Source: Allorhizobium paknamense (GTDB lineage: Bacteria; Pseudomonadota; Alphaproteobacteria; Rhizobiales; Rhizobiaceae). From it: a stretch of 64,000 bases of DNA. The notes beneath the pieces are model-generated. The model ran no database searches. It was not told where the DNA came from and worked only from the letters and a program-made list of their open reading frames with translations. Each line of letters opens with the position of its first letter. Position 1 is the stretch's first letter. Below, piece by piece: positions 25,990 to 35,570 of this stretch. The stretch lies in contig NZ_JAUSWH010000010.1 in the NCBI RefSeq assembly GCF_030815125.1, positions 62,001 through 126,000 of the forward strand. Direction: 5' to 3'. The translations under genes were made by a program, and so were the position numbers.

Positions 25990-27575
25990 TGCGTTTGGAC
26001 CTTCTTGTTCTGAGAGAGTGTGGAGGATGAAAGTGCGGCAGACTGGGCAGGTCCTGCGAAATGCCCCGGCTTGATCCGCGGATAGGCTTGTTCCGTCTGG
26101 TCGTCCCGGTTCCACCAGCCGCCGCCGAGCGACTGGTAGAGCGCCACCGTGTCCGTGTAGCGGGTGGCCTGCGCCTTGACGCGGGTAATGACGGCATTCT
26201 GATAGGTCTGCTGGGCCGTGGAGACGGTGGGGTAATCCACCGCTCCGGTCTTGTACTGTTCCTGCGCCATGATCAGGCTGTCATGCGAGGCCTTTTCAGC
26301 CGTCATGTCCGCCTGCAGCGCCTTGGCGTCGTACTGGATGGCGCGCAGACTGTCGGCCACGTTCTGGAAGGCGGAGATGACCGTGCTCTTGTAGGTGGCC
26401 AGATCCTGCTCGAAGGTCGCCACACTGGCTTCCTTCGTATGGTAGAGGGTACCACCATCGACGAGCTTCTGGCTGACGGAGGCCGCCACCGTCCAGGCAA
26501 TGGTCTCGGCTGAGAACAGCTTGCCGGGCGAACCGGCATTGCTGCCATAGCTGGCGCTGAGGCTGACCTGCGGCAGCATGTTGGCGATGGCGACGCCGAC
26601 ACTGGCGGTTGCCTCGTGCAGGGTGGCTTCGGCGGCGCGGATATCCGGCCGCTGGCGCACCAGGCTGGAGGGAAGGCTGACCGGCAGGGTGCGGGGCAGG
26701 CTGAGGCTGGCGAGGTTGACGCTTTCGCCCCTGTCCTGGTTCGGCAGACGGCCGAGATAGGCCATCAGCGCATTGCGCTGCTGGGCGCGCTGCTTCTGGA
26801 GCGAGGGCAGGGTAGCTTGCGTCTGCGCCAGCGTCGATTGCTGCGAGAGCACGTCCGAGGCAGGCACCGCGCCGAGCGCGAACTGCCGCTGGATGCGGGT
26901 CAGTTGATCCTGCTGCAGACGGACGATGTCTTCCGTCGCCGCGATCTGGGCCTGAAGCGAGGCATCGGTCAGGGCGGCGGTCACGACATTGGCCGTCAGC
27001 GACAGATAGGTCGCTTCCAGCTGGAAGCGCTGGTAATCCGCCGCCGCCCATTTCGCCTCGATCTGCCGCCGGGTGCCGCCGAACAGGTCGAGACTGTAGG
27101 ACACATCCACCGAGGCATTGTGCAGCGTGTAGATGGAGGCGGGCGTACCGCCACTGGCGGAGGACCGTTCGCGGGTGGAGGTGCCGCTGGCGCTGACCTG
27201 CGGAAAGAGGCCGCCCTGTTCGGCCAGCGCCGTTTCCCGCGCGGCGCGCAGCGCATATTGTGCCGATGCCACATCCGGATGGTTGCGCACCGCCTCTTCC
27301 ACGAAGGCATTGATCTGCTTGGAGTTGAACAATGTCCACCAGGCCGGATTGACATCGCTTCCCACTGCAAACCGCTGCGATTGCCCCCCGGTAATGCCCT
27401 GGGCGGCGGCCGTCTGGCCAAGTTTTTCCTTGGTATAGCCTTCCACCTTCGGGGCATCCGGCGGGTTGAAATCAGGCCCGGCGGTGCAGCCGCCAAGAAG
27501 CACGGTCAAAAGACCGAGGGCATGGGCGCCCGGGCGCAGACCGCCGAAAGCGGAACAAGGCTGGCGGACGTTCAT
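25986..27575 (-). CDS. Outer membrane efflux lipoprotein (NodT/OprM type)
   Basis: The 529-aa product has a lipoprotein signal ending in LLGGCTAG (lipobox Cys about residue 29) and two repeats of the OEP helical/barrel domain (about 95-290 and 310-500). Start 27575 is chosen so that the signal is N-terminal; there is no strong Shine-Dalgarno and the frame is open 57 codons further to 27746, so the start is uncertain. It is the promoter-proximal gene of the tripartite efflux operon and is divergent from its TetR regulator. Confidence 0.9.
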   Translation of the reverse strand: MNVRQPCSAFGGLRPGAHALGLLTVLLGGCTAGPDFNPPDAPKVEGYTKEKLGQTAAAQGITGGQSQRFAVGSDVNPAWWTLFNSKQINAFVEEAVRNHPDVASAQYALRAARETALAEQGGLFPQVSASGTSTRERSSASGGTPASIYTLHNASVDVSYSLDLFGGTRRQIEAKWAAADYQRFQLEATYLSLTANVVTAALTDASLQAQIAATEDIVRLQQDQLTRIQRQFALGAVPASDVLSQQSTLAQTQATLPSLQKQRAQQRNALMAYLGRLPNQDRGESVNLASLSLPRTLPVSLPSSLVRQRPDIRAAEATLHEATASVGVAIANMLPQVSLSASYGSNAGSPGKLFSAETIAWTVAASVSQKLVDGGTLYHTKEASVATFEQDLATYKSTVISAFQNVADSLRAIQYDAKALQADMTAEKASHDSLIMAQEQYKTGAVDYPTVSTAQQTYQNAVITRVKAQATRYTDTVALYQSLGGGWWNRDDQTEQAYPRIKPGHFAGPAQSAALSSSTLSQNKKVQTQ

Positions 27576-27761
27576 TGTGCTGCCGAGAGACTGCAACTTT
27601 TGAGGGGAGGGGCCGGATGGCGGCAATACCGCACGGCACCTTTCCCGGAGACTGGTTGTTAAGGGGAATTGAAGCATGGCATTCCGGAAATGTGCACGAT
27701 GCTTTTCCAGGGCCTGCTTGATAAGAACCGCGACACTATCCGTCATGGGCTACTACCGATT

Positions 27762-27840
27762 GAACCGAACCGTTCAGTTTGTTTGACGCAGATTGCAGCC
27801 TATTGTACAAATGTCAAGAGAGAACTGAACTGTTCAGTTT
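27762..27840. promoter_or_regulatory. Two TetR operator palindromes in the efflux/tetR divergent promoter
   Basis: GAACCGAACCGTTCAGTTT (27762-27780) and GAACTGAACTGTTCAGTTT (27822-27840) match at 17 of 19 positions. The second contains the perfect palindrome ACTGAAC-T-GTTCAGT. The centre-to-centre distance is 60 bp. They flank the divergent promoters of the efflux operon and its regulator. Confidence 0.7.
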
Positions 27841-27858
27841 AGGTGCGGGGAGGCGAAA

Positions 27859-28524
27859 ATGAAAGCGAATGTGGAAACGGAGGCCGACGGGCGGGCAGAG
27901 GCCGGTGAAGCGCGGCCTCGTGAAAGCAGAAAGCCCGATCTCATCCTGGAGGCGGCCCGTTCCATTTTTCTGGAGCAGGGCTATGACCGCAGCAGCATGG
28001 ACATGATTGCCCAGCAGGCAGGCGTATCCAAGGCCACGGTCTATGCGCATTTCGAGAGCAAGGAAGCCTTGCTGTCAGCCTTGGTGGAAAATGAGTTCGA
28101 CAATGACGGCCAGACGGATCTTTGGGATCGTAACGAGCCCATCACGGATATCGAGGCTTCGCTGCGGCAGCTCGCGCGAAATTTCACCCGCTTTTTCCTG
28201 ACGGACAAGGGCCTTGCCTTCCACCGGCTCATCATGGCCAATGCCTCGCGCTTTCCAGAAACGGCCGAGATCTTCATGAAGGCAGGCCCGAGACGTCAGC
28301 GCGCCGAGGTCGGTGCTTTTCTGCGACAGGCCTGTTCGGAAGGATTTCTGGAGATTGCGGAGATCGAACTGGCCGTCCAGCAATTCCTGAGCCTCGTGCA
28401 GGGCGATTTGCCGCTGAACTGGGCGCTTTCCATGAAGCCGCCGGAGCAGAGCCAGTATGACGCCCTGATCGAGGGCGGCGTGCGGGTTTTTCTGGCCGCC
28501 TATGGCCACAAGAAGGCGGCATGA
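27859..28524 (+). CDS. TetR/AcrR-family repressor of the RND pump
   Basis: The 221-aa protein has a TetR helix-turn-helix at about residues 26-72 (AQQAGVSKATVYAHFESKEALL) preceded by a charged 22-residue tail, and an AefR-like C-terminal ligand domain. It is divergent from the efflux operon with two palindromes between them, the standard arrangement for AcrR/TtgR-like local repressors that bind the pump's substrates. Confidence 0.92.
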   Translation: MKANVETEADGRAEAGEARPRESRKPDLILEAARSIFLEQGYDRSSMDMIAQQAGVSKATVYAHFESKEALLSALVENEFDNDGQTDLWDRNEPITDIEASLRQLARNFTRFFLTDKGLAFHRLIMANASRFPETAEIFMKAGPRRQRAEVGAFLRQACSEGFLEIAEIELAVQQFLSLVQGDLPLNWALSMKPPEQSQYDALIEGGVRVFLAAYGHKKAA

Positions 28525-28684
28525 CCCCGTTGACGACGTGACGCATTCTCAGATCTTGCCGTTTCGAGAGTTGATTCTCAAAGCGGGGATATGGTCCGCA
28601 TCCTTAAGCCTTGTTATGAACGGCACATCCCAATCGGATCGACCTGCTTCGGGGGATCCGGAATTCCTGAAGAACGAGGCTGTC

Positions 28685-29764
28685 ATGCTCCCTGACCTAT
28701 CCGACCCGAGCGTGATCGAGACACCCGCAGTCCTGGTCGATCTGGATATCGTCAAGCGGAATATTGACCGTTTTCAAAGCTATGCGGACGGACACGGGCT
28801 TCGGGTCCGGCCGCATATCAAGACGCACAAACTGCCCGCCATTGCCGAAATGCAACTTCAGGCGGGTGCCTGCGGCATCACCTGCCAGAAGGTCTCGGAA
28901 GCCGAGGCGATGGTGGCGGGGAGCGAGGCGATTACCGATGTGCTCATCACCTATAATATTCTCGGTGCAGCCAAGCTGAAGCGGCTCAAAGCCCTTTCGG
29001 AAAAGGTTTGCCTGTCGGTGGTGGCAGATAGCAGGGCCGTGGTCGAAGGTCTGGCAGCCGCTTTCAAGGAAGCGGCAAAGCCTCTTGCCGTTCTTGTCGA
29101 ATGCGATACCGGGGCGAACCGGTGCGGTGTCGCGTCACCGGAAGAGGCCGTTGCGCTTGCAGAGTTCATTGCCGCACAGCCGGGCCTCGTCTTTGGCGGG
29201 CTGATGACTTATCCGCCCGCCGGGGCGGAGGCCGCTGTCGAGACCTTCATGACGGCTGCCAAAGCCGGTATCGAGGCGAAAGGGCTTGCCGTACCGGTCG
29301 TCACGTCGGGAGGGACGCCTTCGATGATGCAGGCGGCCAGAGCGCCGGTTGCCACGGAATATCGCCCCGGCACCTATGTCTATAACGACCGCTCGCTCGT
29401 CTCTCGTGGGGCGGCGAGCTGGGGCGATTGCGCCCTGACCGTGCTTGCCACCGTCGTCTCCGTTCCCGCGCCCGATCGTGCGGTGATCGATGCCGGATCG
29501 AAGACCTTGACCTCCGATCTTCTCGGCTTGACCGGCTATGGTCACGTCCTGGGACGCGACGATATCGCCATCGACCAGTTGTCGGAAGAGCATGGGCGGC
29601 TGGTGAGCACCGGGCCAATCGGCCTTTGCGTGGGTGACACGGTGCGCATCGTGCCGAACCATGCCTGCGTGGTGAGCAATATGGTCGATGAGATCCTGGT
29701 GATCGGCGATGGCCGGACCGCGCCGGAGCGCTGGCCGGTGGTAGCGCGGGGCCGCATCCTTTAG
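28685..29764 (+). CDS. D-threonine aldolase/D-serine dehydratase-like PLP enzyme
   Basis: The 359-aa product has an alanine-racemase-like N-terminal PLP barrel with RPHIKTHK (about residues 41-48), whose lysine is the expected Schiff-base residue, and a C-terminal D-serine-dehydratase-like domain with VPNHACVVSN containing the His/Cys metal-binding motif. This is the DSD1/low-specificity D-threonine aldolase family, which acts on D-3-hydroxyamino acids. Start 28685 follows GAGG; the open frame back to 28502 is unsupported. It stands alone between tetR and an intergenic repeat, with no clear pathway partner. Confidence 0.85.
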   Translation: MLPDLSDPSVIETPAVLVDLDIVKRNIDRFQSYADGHGLRVRPHIKTHKLPAIAEMQLQAGACGITCQKVSEAEAMVAGSEAITDVLITYNILGAAKLKRLKALSEKVCLSVVADSRAVVEGLAAAFKEAAKPLAVLVECDTGANRCGVASPEEAVALAEFIAAQPGLVFGGLMTYPPAGAEAAVETFMTAAKAGIEAKGLAVPVVTSGGTPSMMQAARAPVATEYRPGTYVYNDRSLVSRGAASWGDCALTVLATVVSVPAPDRAVIDAGSKTLTSDLLGLTGYGHVLGRDDIAIDQLSEEHGRLVSTGPIGLCVGDTVRIVPNHACVVSNMVDEILVIGDGRTAPERWPVVARGRIL

Positions 29765-29767
29765 TTG

Positions 29768-29808
29768 CGAGCATGTTCGGACGGAAAGCCGGTTCTCACT
29801 TTGCTCTG
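29768..29808. repeat. Truncated RIME-like element
   Basis: TGTTCGGACGGAAAGCCGG followed by TTCTCACTTTGCTCTGA is the CGGACGGAAAACCGG hairpin module seen in the fuller copies at 21614, 38521 and 55205. It starts within a few bases of the preceding stop codon. Confidence 0.6.
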
Positions 29809-29832
29809 ACGTTTATACCAAGGCCGAAGATG

Positions 29833-29940
29833 CTAGAGCATAATTCGACCGGAGTGAAACGAGGATCGATAAAATTATGCTTCAAAAATAAAAGGTTAGA
29901 GCGCCGATCTGATTCAATCAGATCGAAAAGCGCTCTAACG
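29833..29940. repeat. Intergenic mosaic repeat (reverse copy of the element at 10848-10951)
   Basis: The two-hairpin layout is the same as at 10848-10951 but in opposite orientation: TAGAGCATAATTCGACCGG at one end and GATCTGATTCAATCAGATC with GCGCTCTAACG at the other. Confidence 0.85.
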
Positions 29941-29960
29941 CATCCTCGCCTTGAAAGAAT

Positions 29961-30042
29961 TTCGAATATCTCAAATGCATCAAGGGCTTGAGATATTCGA
30001 AAAGGGAATACGAAGAGTCATTTTCCATGACTCTTCGTATTA
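29961..30042. repeat. Double hairpin element at the 3' end of the Gfo/Idh gene
   Basis: TTCGAATATCTCAA/TTGAGATATTCGAA (14-bp perfect arms) is followed by AATACGAAGAGTCA/TGACTCTTCGTATT (14-bp perfect arms, 7-nt loop). The last bases include the stop codon of the dehydrogenase gene. Related hairpins in reverse order lie at 46303-46408, again at a stop codon. It may act as a terminator. Confidence 0.75.
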
Positions 30043-31110
30043 CACCCGCGCGGCGTCGATAATAGCCTTGAAAAGCCTCAGGTCGTCGGCGGAGTCGGCG
30101 GGCGGCGTGCGATTTTCCCCGCCTTCGGTGACCGCTGCGTGGAAAGCGCGCAGTTCCACATCGAACGGATCCTGATGGAAGGGGCCAAGCCTCGTCAGGC
30201 TGTTGCCGTCCTCGCTTGAGGTCTGGAGGTCCAGCGTCATCGGCAGATTCCGGATATAGGGAGTTGGGTAATCGAAGGCGAGCCGCGTCCAGCGGGTGTT
30301 GATTTCAAAACCGGCTTCGAAGCGCACCACATCGCCAATCATGCATTCGTAGAGGGCGGTGAAGGGACCGTAATCGAACATGACCGTGATCTGCGCTCCG
30401 CCCTGCTTGATGCTTGCGGCTCTCACCGCCTTCGGGACCCCGAGCAGGTCCCGCATGGCGGAGAGAGAATGGGAGGAAAGGCCGGTGAGCACCGTATAGG
30501 CGGTGCGAAGTTCCGGTGAAGCATCGGCGCCCAGCACGCTGTCCAGCATTGATGCGCGAAGGGTGCGGCCTTCCTCCAGCAGATCCTGAGGCAAATCGTT
30601 TTGCGGTGTCACGACGTTGTCGGTCTGACGGAAATACCAGGGGCCTTCGCAGATAACGTCCCGCACCCGGACATAGGTAATGTCTTCCGCTACGGGCAGA
30701 TGGGCCTTGGCCGCCAGGAAGGCCGGTGCGAAGCGGCGCATATAGCCGACCATCGCCACCTTGCCGCTGCTTTCGGCGACGGCGGTCAGCGCTTGCAGGT
30801 CGTCGAGGGTCAGGCAGCATGGCTTTTCGATCAGCACATGCTTGCCGGCCATGAGGGCCGCACGCGCGTGGGCGCCATGAAACTGGTCGGGGCTCAGCAC
30901 CATCACGGCATCGATATCGGCAGCCGCAAACATGGCCTCGGGCGTTTCGTAGAGGGTCTCTATCCCCCAGCGCGCGGCAATGGCGCGGCTGACGGAGGCT
31001 GAAGGATCATAAGCGCCAGCCAGTGTGAAGAGGTGGCCCAGCCGTTGCAGAATGGGCAGATGAATGAGCTGGGCAACCTCGCCGAGCCCCAGCAGGCCGA
31101 GCCTGATCAT
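30040..31110 (-). CDS. Gfo/Idh/MocA-family NAD(P)-dependent oxidoreductase
   Basis: The 356-aa product has an N-terminal Rossmann fold (GLLGLGEVAQLIHLP, residues 5-19) and the family's EKPCC motif (the Lys of the EKP catalytic segment), then a C-terminal beta-sheet domain. These enzymes oxidise or reduce sugars and polyols such as inositol. Start 31110 follows AGGAA. It is divergent from an IolE-like TIM-barrel gene, which suggests a shared inositol- or keto-sugar-type pathway; the 295-bp gap between them shows no clear operator. The substrate is not assignable. Confidence 0.87.
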   Translation of the reverse strand: MIRLGLLGLGEVAQLIHLPILQRLGHLFTLAGAYDPSASVSRAIAARWGIETLYETPEAMFAAADIDAVMVLSPDQFHGAHARAALMAGKHVLIEKPCCLTLDDLQALTAVAESSGKVAMVGYMRRFAPAFLAAKAHLPVAEDITYVRVRDVICEGPWYFRQTDNVVTPQNDLPQDLLEEGRTLRASMLDSVLGADASPELRTAYTVLTGLSSHSLSAMRDLLGVPKAVRAASIKQGGAQITVMFDYGPFTALYECMIGDVVRFEAGFEINTRWTRLAFDYPTPYIRNLPMTLDLQTSSEDGNSLTRLGPFHQDPFDVELRAFHAAVTEGGENRTPPADSADDLRLFKAIIDAARV

Positions 31111-31405
31111 GATCGAATTCCTGTTCCTGAACGGCGCTTCACAAGCGTGAAGGCTGTTACTGTCTGCAATGACTGCAAATAAATACATATAAAGGATTTT
31201 ATCAAGGAGTTTTTGAGCGGCGCCTGCGCTTCTAGCCGTTACGGTTTATCTTCCGCTTCCGGTCTAATACCGAAATGATCAGAGATTTCGATGAAAAATC
31301 AGCGAAATCTGGTCGACGCTCTTGGGCTGGCCCTTTTCCAGCTTTTCACCTTTTCGAGAATGGATTAAAGATTGCGTTAGAGAATTAAATAAGCGGAGAC
31401 AAGCG

Positions 31406-32272
31406 ATGAAACTGGCAACGGCGCCTGATGCCTGGGGTGTGTGGTATGCGGAAGACCCGCGGCAGACGCCCTGGGAGCGCTATCTGGACGAGGTGCGCGA
31501 TGCGGGCTTTACCGCCACTGAAACCGGCCCCTGGGGCTATCTGCCGACCGATCCGGCCCGGCTTTCCGATGCGCTTTGCGCCCGCAGTCTCTCGGTCTGC
31601 GGTTCAGCGCTTGTCCATCTTCTGGCGCCCCAAGATGCCATGCAGAGCTTGCGCCCCCGGCTGGAGCAGACCTGCGGGCTTCTCAAGGCCATGGGCGCAG
31701 AATGGGTGGTGCTGATGGACGACAGCGATCTGCCGCCGCCGGGACAGGAGCGGGCTCTGACCCCTGACGCCTGGAAAGGCATGATTGCCAATGTCATCGA
31801 GGCTGCGCGCTATGTCTCGGGCGAGTATGGTCTTTCCTTCGTCTTCCATCCGCATGTAGGCTCCGGCGTCGAAACTGAGGCGGAAGTGGTGCGGCTTCTG
31901 GAGGAAACGCCTGCGGATCTGGTGGGCCTGTGCTTCGATTTCGGCCATCATGCCTATACCGGCGCGGATGCCGTTTCCTTCATGAAGCGCTATGCCGACC
32001 GCATTCCCTATTACCATTTCAAGAATGTCGATCCTGTGCTGCTGGAGAAGATAAAGCGCGAAGACATCGACTTCATCACCGGCTTCCAGTCCGGCGTCAT
32101 GTGCGAACTGGACAAGGGCATGGTGGATTTTCGCGCGGTTGTGGATTTTCTCAACGCGCGTGACTATCAGGGCTATGTGGTATACGAGCAGGATATGTAT
32201 CCTTGTCCGCCGGACAAGCCTTTCCCGATCGCCGTCCGCAATCGGAACGCCTTGAAGGCGCTGGGGCTGTGA
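31406..32272 (+). CDS. Sugar phosphate isomerase/epimerase-like TIM barrel (IolE-like)
   Basis: The 288-aa AP-endonuclease-family-2 TIM barrel has a metal-site pattern with HPHVGSGVETE (about 145-155), CFDFGHHAY (about 177-185) and the C-terminal YVVYEQD Glu. This matches 2-keto-myo-inositol dehydratase/hydroxypyruvate isomerase-like enzymes. Start 31406 follows GCGGAGA. It is followed 18 bp later by the ROK regulator, an operon-like spacing, and is divergent from the Gfo/Idh gene. Dehydratase versus epimerase activity cannot be decided. Confidence 0.83.
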   Translation: MKLATAPDAWGVWYAEDPRQTPWERYLDEVRDAGFTATETGPWGYLPTDPARLSDALCARSLSVCGSALVHLLAPQDAMQSLRPRLEQTCGLLKAMGAEWVVLMDDSDLPPPGQERALTPDAWKGMIANVIEAARYVSGEYGLSFVFHPHVGSGVETEAEVVRLLEETPADLVGLCFDFGHHAYTGADAVSFMKRYADRIPYYHFKNVDPVLLEKIKREDIDFITGFQSGVMCELDKGMVDFRAVVDFLNARDYQGYVVYEQDMYPCPPDKPFPIAVRNRNALKALGL

Positions 32273-32290
32273 TCGGCGGAAGCGGTTGAG

Positions 32291-33592
32291 ATGGCGCGGG
32301 TGATTAAGGCCGACAGCAATACACATCCCGGAGTGGCTGACGAGGGCGAGGACCGTATCGCCGGGAGCCGCATAGAGCACGCCCGCATTCACAACCGCCG
32401 CCTCGTGTTCGAGACGATCTTTCAGCGCGGCCCCATCAGCCGCGTGGAAATTGCCTCGGTCATCGGGCTGAAGCCGCAGACGATCTCCTCCATCACCCGC
32501 GAATTGCTGGAGCAGGGGCTGATCGTCGAGGCGGGGCGGTCGTCCGGTCTGCGCGGCCAGCCGCAGATCTATCTGGAGGCCAATGCCGAAGCCGGATTTT
32601 CCGTCGGCGTGCATCTCGACCAGAACCTGTGCAGCATTCTCGTGCTGGACCTGACGCGCAAGGAGCGGGCGCGGCGCGTGACGCGCCTCGATACTGCCGA
32701 TCCCGCCGAGGCTGTGCGGGCGCTCGCCAGTTTACTGGCGGATTTGCTCGAGGAGCAGGGGCTTCCGGGGGAGCGGGTCTGGGGCATCGGCCTCGTGCTG
32801 CCCACCTTCGGTTCGGCGGATGACGCCTTCGATTTTTCCATGCGCCACTGGCAGGCATGGCGGGATTTTCCCTTTGCGGAAGAGCTGCAAAGGCTGACGG
32901 GTCATGCCATTCTGGTCGAGAATGATGCGACGGCTGCGGCCATCGGCGAGCGCATCCACAGGCCGGATACCCAGGACGCCACTTTCGTCTATTATTATAT
33001 CGGCCACGGCTCCGGCGCCGGCCTGATCATCGATGGGTACCCTTACAAGGGGGCAGGCGGCATGGCCGGTGAAATCGGTCTTCTGCCCTTTGCCGGGCTC
33101 GGCGGTTCGCAAACATGGGCCGAAGCCGCTGAGGAAACGGCAGCGCAGGGGGGGCTGATCTCCATTGGCGGGCTCGGTCTTGCCTGCGGCCTCGGTCTCA
33201 ATCCCGATCCGGCGCAGGTCCTGAATCTGCTGGCCCTGCGCGACCATCGCCTGATGGACTGGCTGGCCTCGGCGGCGCGGCTCTTGCGCGATGTCGTCGC
33301 TGTCATCGAGGTGATGTATGATCCGGGCTTCATCGCCGTGGGCGGCGCCCTGCCGCAGCCGTTGATCGAGCGGCTGGTGGATCGCGCCTATCCGCTGCGG
33401 CCGACCCCAGCGGCCCGGCGCGACCGTGTGCATGCGCGCCTGATCACTGCCCGGCTGAGCGAGGATGCCGCCGTAACAGGTGCGGCGATGCTGCCGATTT
33501 TCGTCAATACCAGCCACAATTTCCGCCATCTCTATATCCGGCAGAATCTGGCGGAGATCCGGCCTTTCGAGATTGCGAGCGGGGCCGTCTGA
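32291..33592 (+). CDS. ROK-family transcriptional regulator
   Basis: The 433-aa NagC/XylR-type protein has an N-terminal winged helix-turn-helix (about 33-90; ASVIGLKPQTISSITRELLEQG) and a C-terminal ROK sugar-binding ATPase-like fold with ILVENDATAAAIGE and GHGSGAGLIIDG. The zinc-binding HxGC/CxCGxxGC segment normally found after GEIG is absent: the sequence continues LLPFAG without cysteines. It probably controls the flanking Gfo/Idh-IolE genes and the ABC importer, whose last gene converges on it at 33611. Confidence 0.88.
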   Translation: MARVIKADSNTHPGVADEGEDRIAGSRIEHARIHNRRLVFETIFQRGPISRVEIASVIGLKPQTISSITRELLEQGLIVEAGRSSGLRGQPQIYLEANAEAGFSVGVHLDQNLCSILVLDLTRKERARRVTRLDTADPAEAVRALASLLADLLEEQGLPGERVWGIGLVLPTFGSADDAFDFSMRHWQAWRDFPFAEELQRLTGHAILVENDATAAAIGERIHRPDTQDATFVYYYIGHGSGAGLIIDGYPYKGAGGMAGEIGLLPFAGLGGSQTWAEAAEETAAQGGLISIGGLGLACGLGLNPDPAQVLNLLALRDHRLMDWLASAARLLRDVVAVIEVMYDPGFIAVGGALPQPLIERLVDRAYPLRPTPAARRDRVHARLITARLSEDAAVTGAAMLPIFVNTSHNFRHLYIRQNLAEIRPFEIASGAV

Positions 33593-33610
33593 ATAGGTTT
33601 TTTGGCGCTG

Positions 33611-34654
33611 TCATGCAGGCTCCGAGCGAAACACCACCTGTTCATCGCGGAAAAGCTGGTAGCGGCCAATCGAGAGCGGCAGTACGGCACCCTCCGGAAT
33701 GCGCGTGGATTTTGGCGCCTGCACCTTCCATTCCATACTTTCGAGCGCAACGGTCACCTTGAAATAGGAGCCGTAATTGACAATGCGCAGCACGGTCGCG
33801 CCGCCCGTTGATGCATCGCTTTCGGCAAAGGCGATGTCTTCAGGCCGCACGGCCAGCATGGCCGGGCCATCCGCCACGGGGGCGGCGAGTTCAATGCCGC
33901 CCATCGTGATGCGGCCATGGGCGACGGTGACCGGAATGAGGTTCATGTCACCGATAAAGCCAGCCACGAAAGGGGTCGCCGGTGACGCATAGATATCGCC
34001 GGGCGTGCCCACCTGCTCGATGCGCCCCATGCTCATCACCACGATACGGTCCGCTACCGAAAGCGCCTCATCCTGTCCATGGGTGACGAAGATGGTGGTG
34101 ATGCCCAGCGTCTTCTGGATCTGGCGCACCTCTTCCCGCAACCGGTCGCGCAGGTGCTGGTCGAGACTGGCAAAGGGCTCGTCCATCAGCAGGATTTTCG
34201 GTTCCAGCACGATGCAGCGGGCAATCGCCACCCGCTGCCGCTGCCCGCCAGACAACTGGCTGGGGCGGCGCTGGCCGTAATCCTGAAGGCCGACAAGGGA
34301 AAGCCCCGCCTCGACCTTGCGCTTGATTTCGGCCTTGCCGAAGCCCCGCAACTTCAGCCCGAAGGCAATGTTTTCGAACACCGTCATGTGCTGCCACAGG
34401 GCGTGGCTTTGAAACACCATGGCGGTCGGGCGCTTCTCCGGCGGATCGAAGGCGACATCGACGCCATCGATCAGCACCTTGCCGGCGGTTGGCGTTTCAA
34501 AGCCGCCTATCATCCGCAGCAGCGTTGATTTGCCGGAGCCGGAAGGGCCGAGCAGGCAGACCAGTTCGCCATTGGCCACCGACAGCGACAGCGGCTCGAT
34601 AGCCGTGACGATGCCATAGGATTTCTGAATGTCGATAAGGTCAAGCGTGGACAT
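33611..34654 (-). CDS. ABC importer ATPase (PotA/FbpC/UgpC-like)
   Basis: The 347-aa protein has Walker [10 protein letters not shown] (36-44), signature LSGGQRQR, Walker [13 protein letters not shown], and a C-terminal TOBE domain (about 270-340). Together with two unequal permeases and a family-1 binding protein, this is the spermidine/putrescine, iron(III) or 2-aminoethylphosphonate importer type. It is the last gene of the minus-strand operon 37871-33611. Confidence 0.93.
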   Translation of the reverse strand: MSTLDLIDIQKSYGIVTAIEPLSLSVANGELVCLLGPSGSGKSTLLRMIGGFETPTAGKVLIDGVDVAFDPPEKRPTAMVFQSHALWQHMTVFENIAFGLKLRGFGKAEIKRKVEAGLSLVGLQDYGQRRPSQLSGGQRQRVAIARCIVLEPKILLMDEPFASLDQHLRDRLREEVRQIQKTLGITTIFVTHGQDEALSVADRIVVMSMGRIEQVGTPGDIYASPATPFVAGFIGDMNLIPVTVAHGRITMGGIELAAPVADGPAMLAVRPEDIAFAESDASTGGATVLRIVNYGSYFKVTVALESMEWKVQAPKSTRIPEGAVLPLSIGRYQLFRDEQVVFRSEPA

Positions 34655-34692
34655 GGAGTAAACAGCCTCGAAAGGAAGAAGGAAAACTCAGA

Positions 34693-34757
34693 GTGTTGTC
34701 CCGAGAAAAGTGGAACCCGGTTTCCCGTCCGGAAACACGTACAAACAAAGCGCTCTA
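34693..34757. repeat. RIME-like element between permease and ATPase genes
   Basis: GTTGTCCCGAGAAAAGTGG followed by GGTTTCCCGTCCGG and AAGCGCTCTAG. The terminal CTA is the TAG stop codon of the 34755-35567 permease. Confidence 0.7.
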
Positions 34758-35567
34758 GCCGCCTAGCCCCTTGGCAAAAGCATCGCCGCCGATCACCCGA
34801 CGGGCCAGCAGGATGGCGACCAGGGACGGCATCCAGAGCATGACCGAGAGCACCGCGCCATATTGCACGACGAGCTGGTTATTGATCATCGACATCATCA
34901 GGAGCGGCATGGTGCGAATGCGTGGCGCGCCTACCAGCCAGGCACCTTCCGTTTCATAAAAGGTCCAGACAAAGGTCATCAGCAGGGCAGCCGCAATGCT
35001 AGGGAAAGCCTGGGGCAGGGTGATGTGCCAGAAGACCCGAAGCGGCGAGGCCCCCACATCGCGGGCTGCTTCTTCCGTTTCGCGCGGAATGGCACGGAAG
35101 GCGGCGGTGGGCAGCCAGATCATCAGCAGCAGCGTGTTGAGAAACTGGATGATCACCACGCCCTCGAAGGTGCCAACCAGTTCCAACCGCAGGAAAAGCA
35201 CGGCAATCGCCACGATCAGCGCAAAGCGGGGAAAGGCATTTGCCATGAGAAAGGACATCATGAAGGTGGAGCGGCCCGGAAACTCCATGCGGGCGAAGGC
35301 ATAGGCCGCAGGCAGGCAGATCGCCGCCGAAAGCGCGGTGACCGTCAGCGACAGTTTCACCGAGGTGAGCAGGGCCTGCCACACCTCTGGCCGCGCCAGC
35401 AATTGCTCCCAGAAGCGGAAGCCCCAGCGGGTGGGCAGCACGGCAGGATAGAACCATTGCTCCGCGAAGGCCCAGAGGAAGACGGTCGCCACCGGAAGAA
35501 CGATGAAAAAGATCAGGAAGATCAGGATCAGCAGTCCGAATCCATTCCGTCTCAGCGCACCTGCCAT
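34755..35567 (-). CDS. ABC importer permease, second subunit
   Basis: The 270-aa protein has six predicted membrane segments, and the EAA loop (EEAARDVGASPLRVFWHITLP) near residues 160-180 is as in PotC/FbpB-type permeases. It starts 3 bp after the stop of the first permease. Its stop codon is the edge of a repeat element. Confidence 0.92.
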   Translation of the reverse strand: MAGALRRNGFGLLILIFLIFFIVLPVATVFLWAFAEQWFYPAVLPTRWGFRFWEQLLARPEVWQALLTSVKLSLTVTALSAAICLPAAYAFARMEFPGRSTFMMSFLMANAFPRFALIVAIAVLFLRLELVGTFEGVVIIQFLNTLLLMIWLPTAAFRAIPRETEEAARDVGASPLRVFWHITLPQAFPSIAAALLMTFVWTFYETEGAWLVGAPRIRTMPLLMMSMINNQLVVQYGAVLSVMLWMPSLVAILLARRVIGGDAFAKGLGG

Positions 35568-35570
35568 GGT

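Noticed and set aside
29945-30042. Clustered palindromes considered as a CRISPR-like or tRNA-like feature
   Set aside because: There are only two different hairpins, with no regularly spaced repeats, no spacers and no cloverleaf with CCA end.
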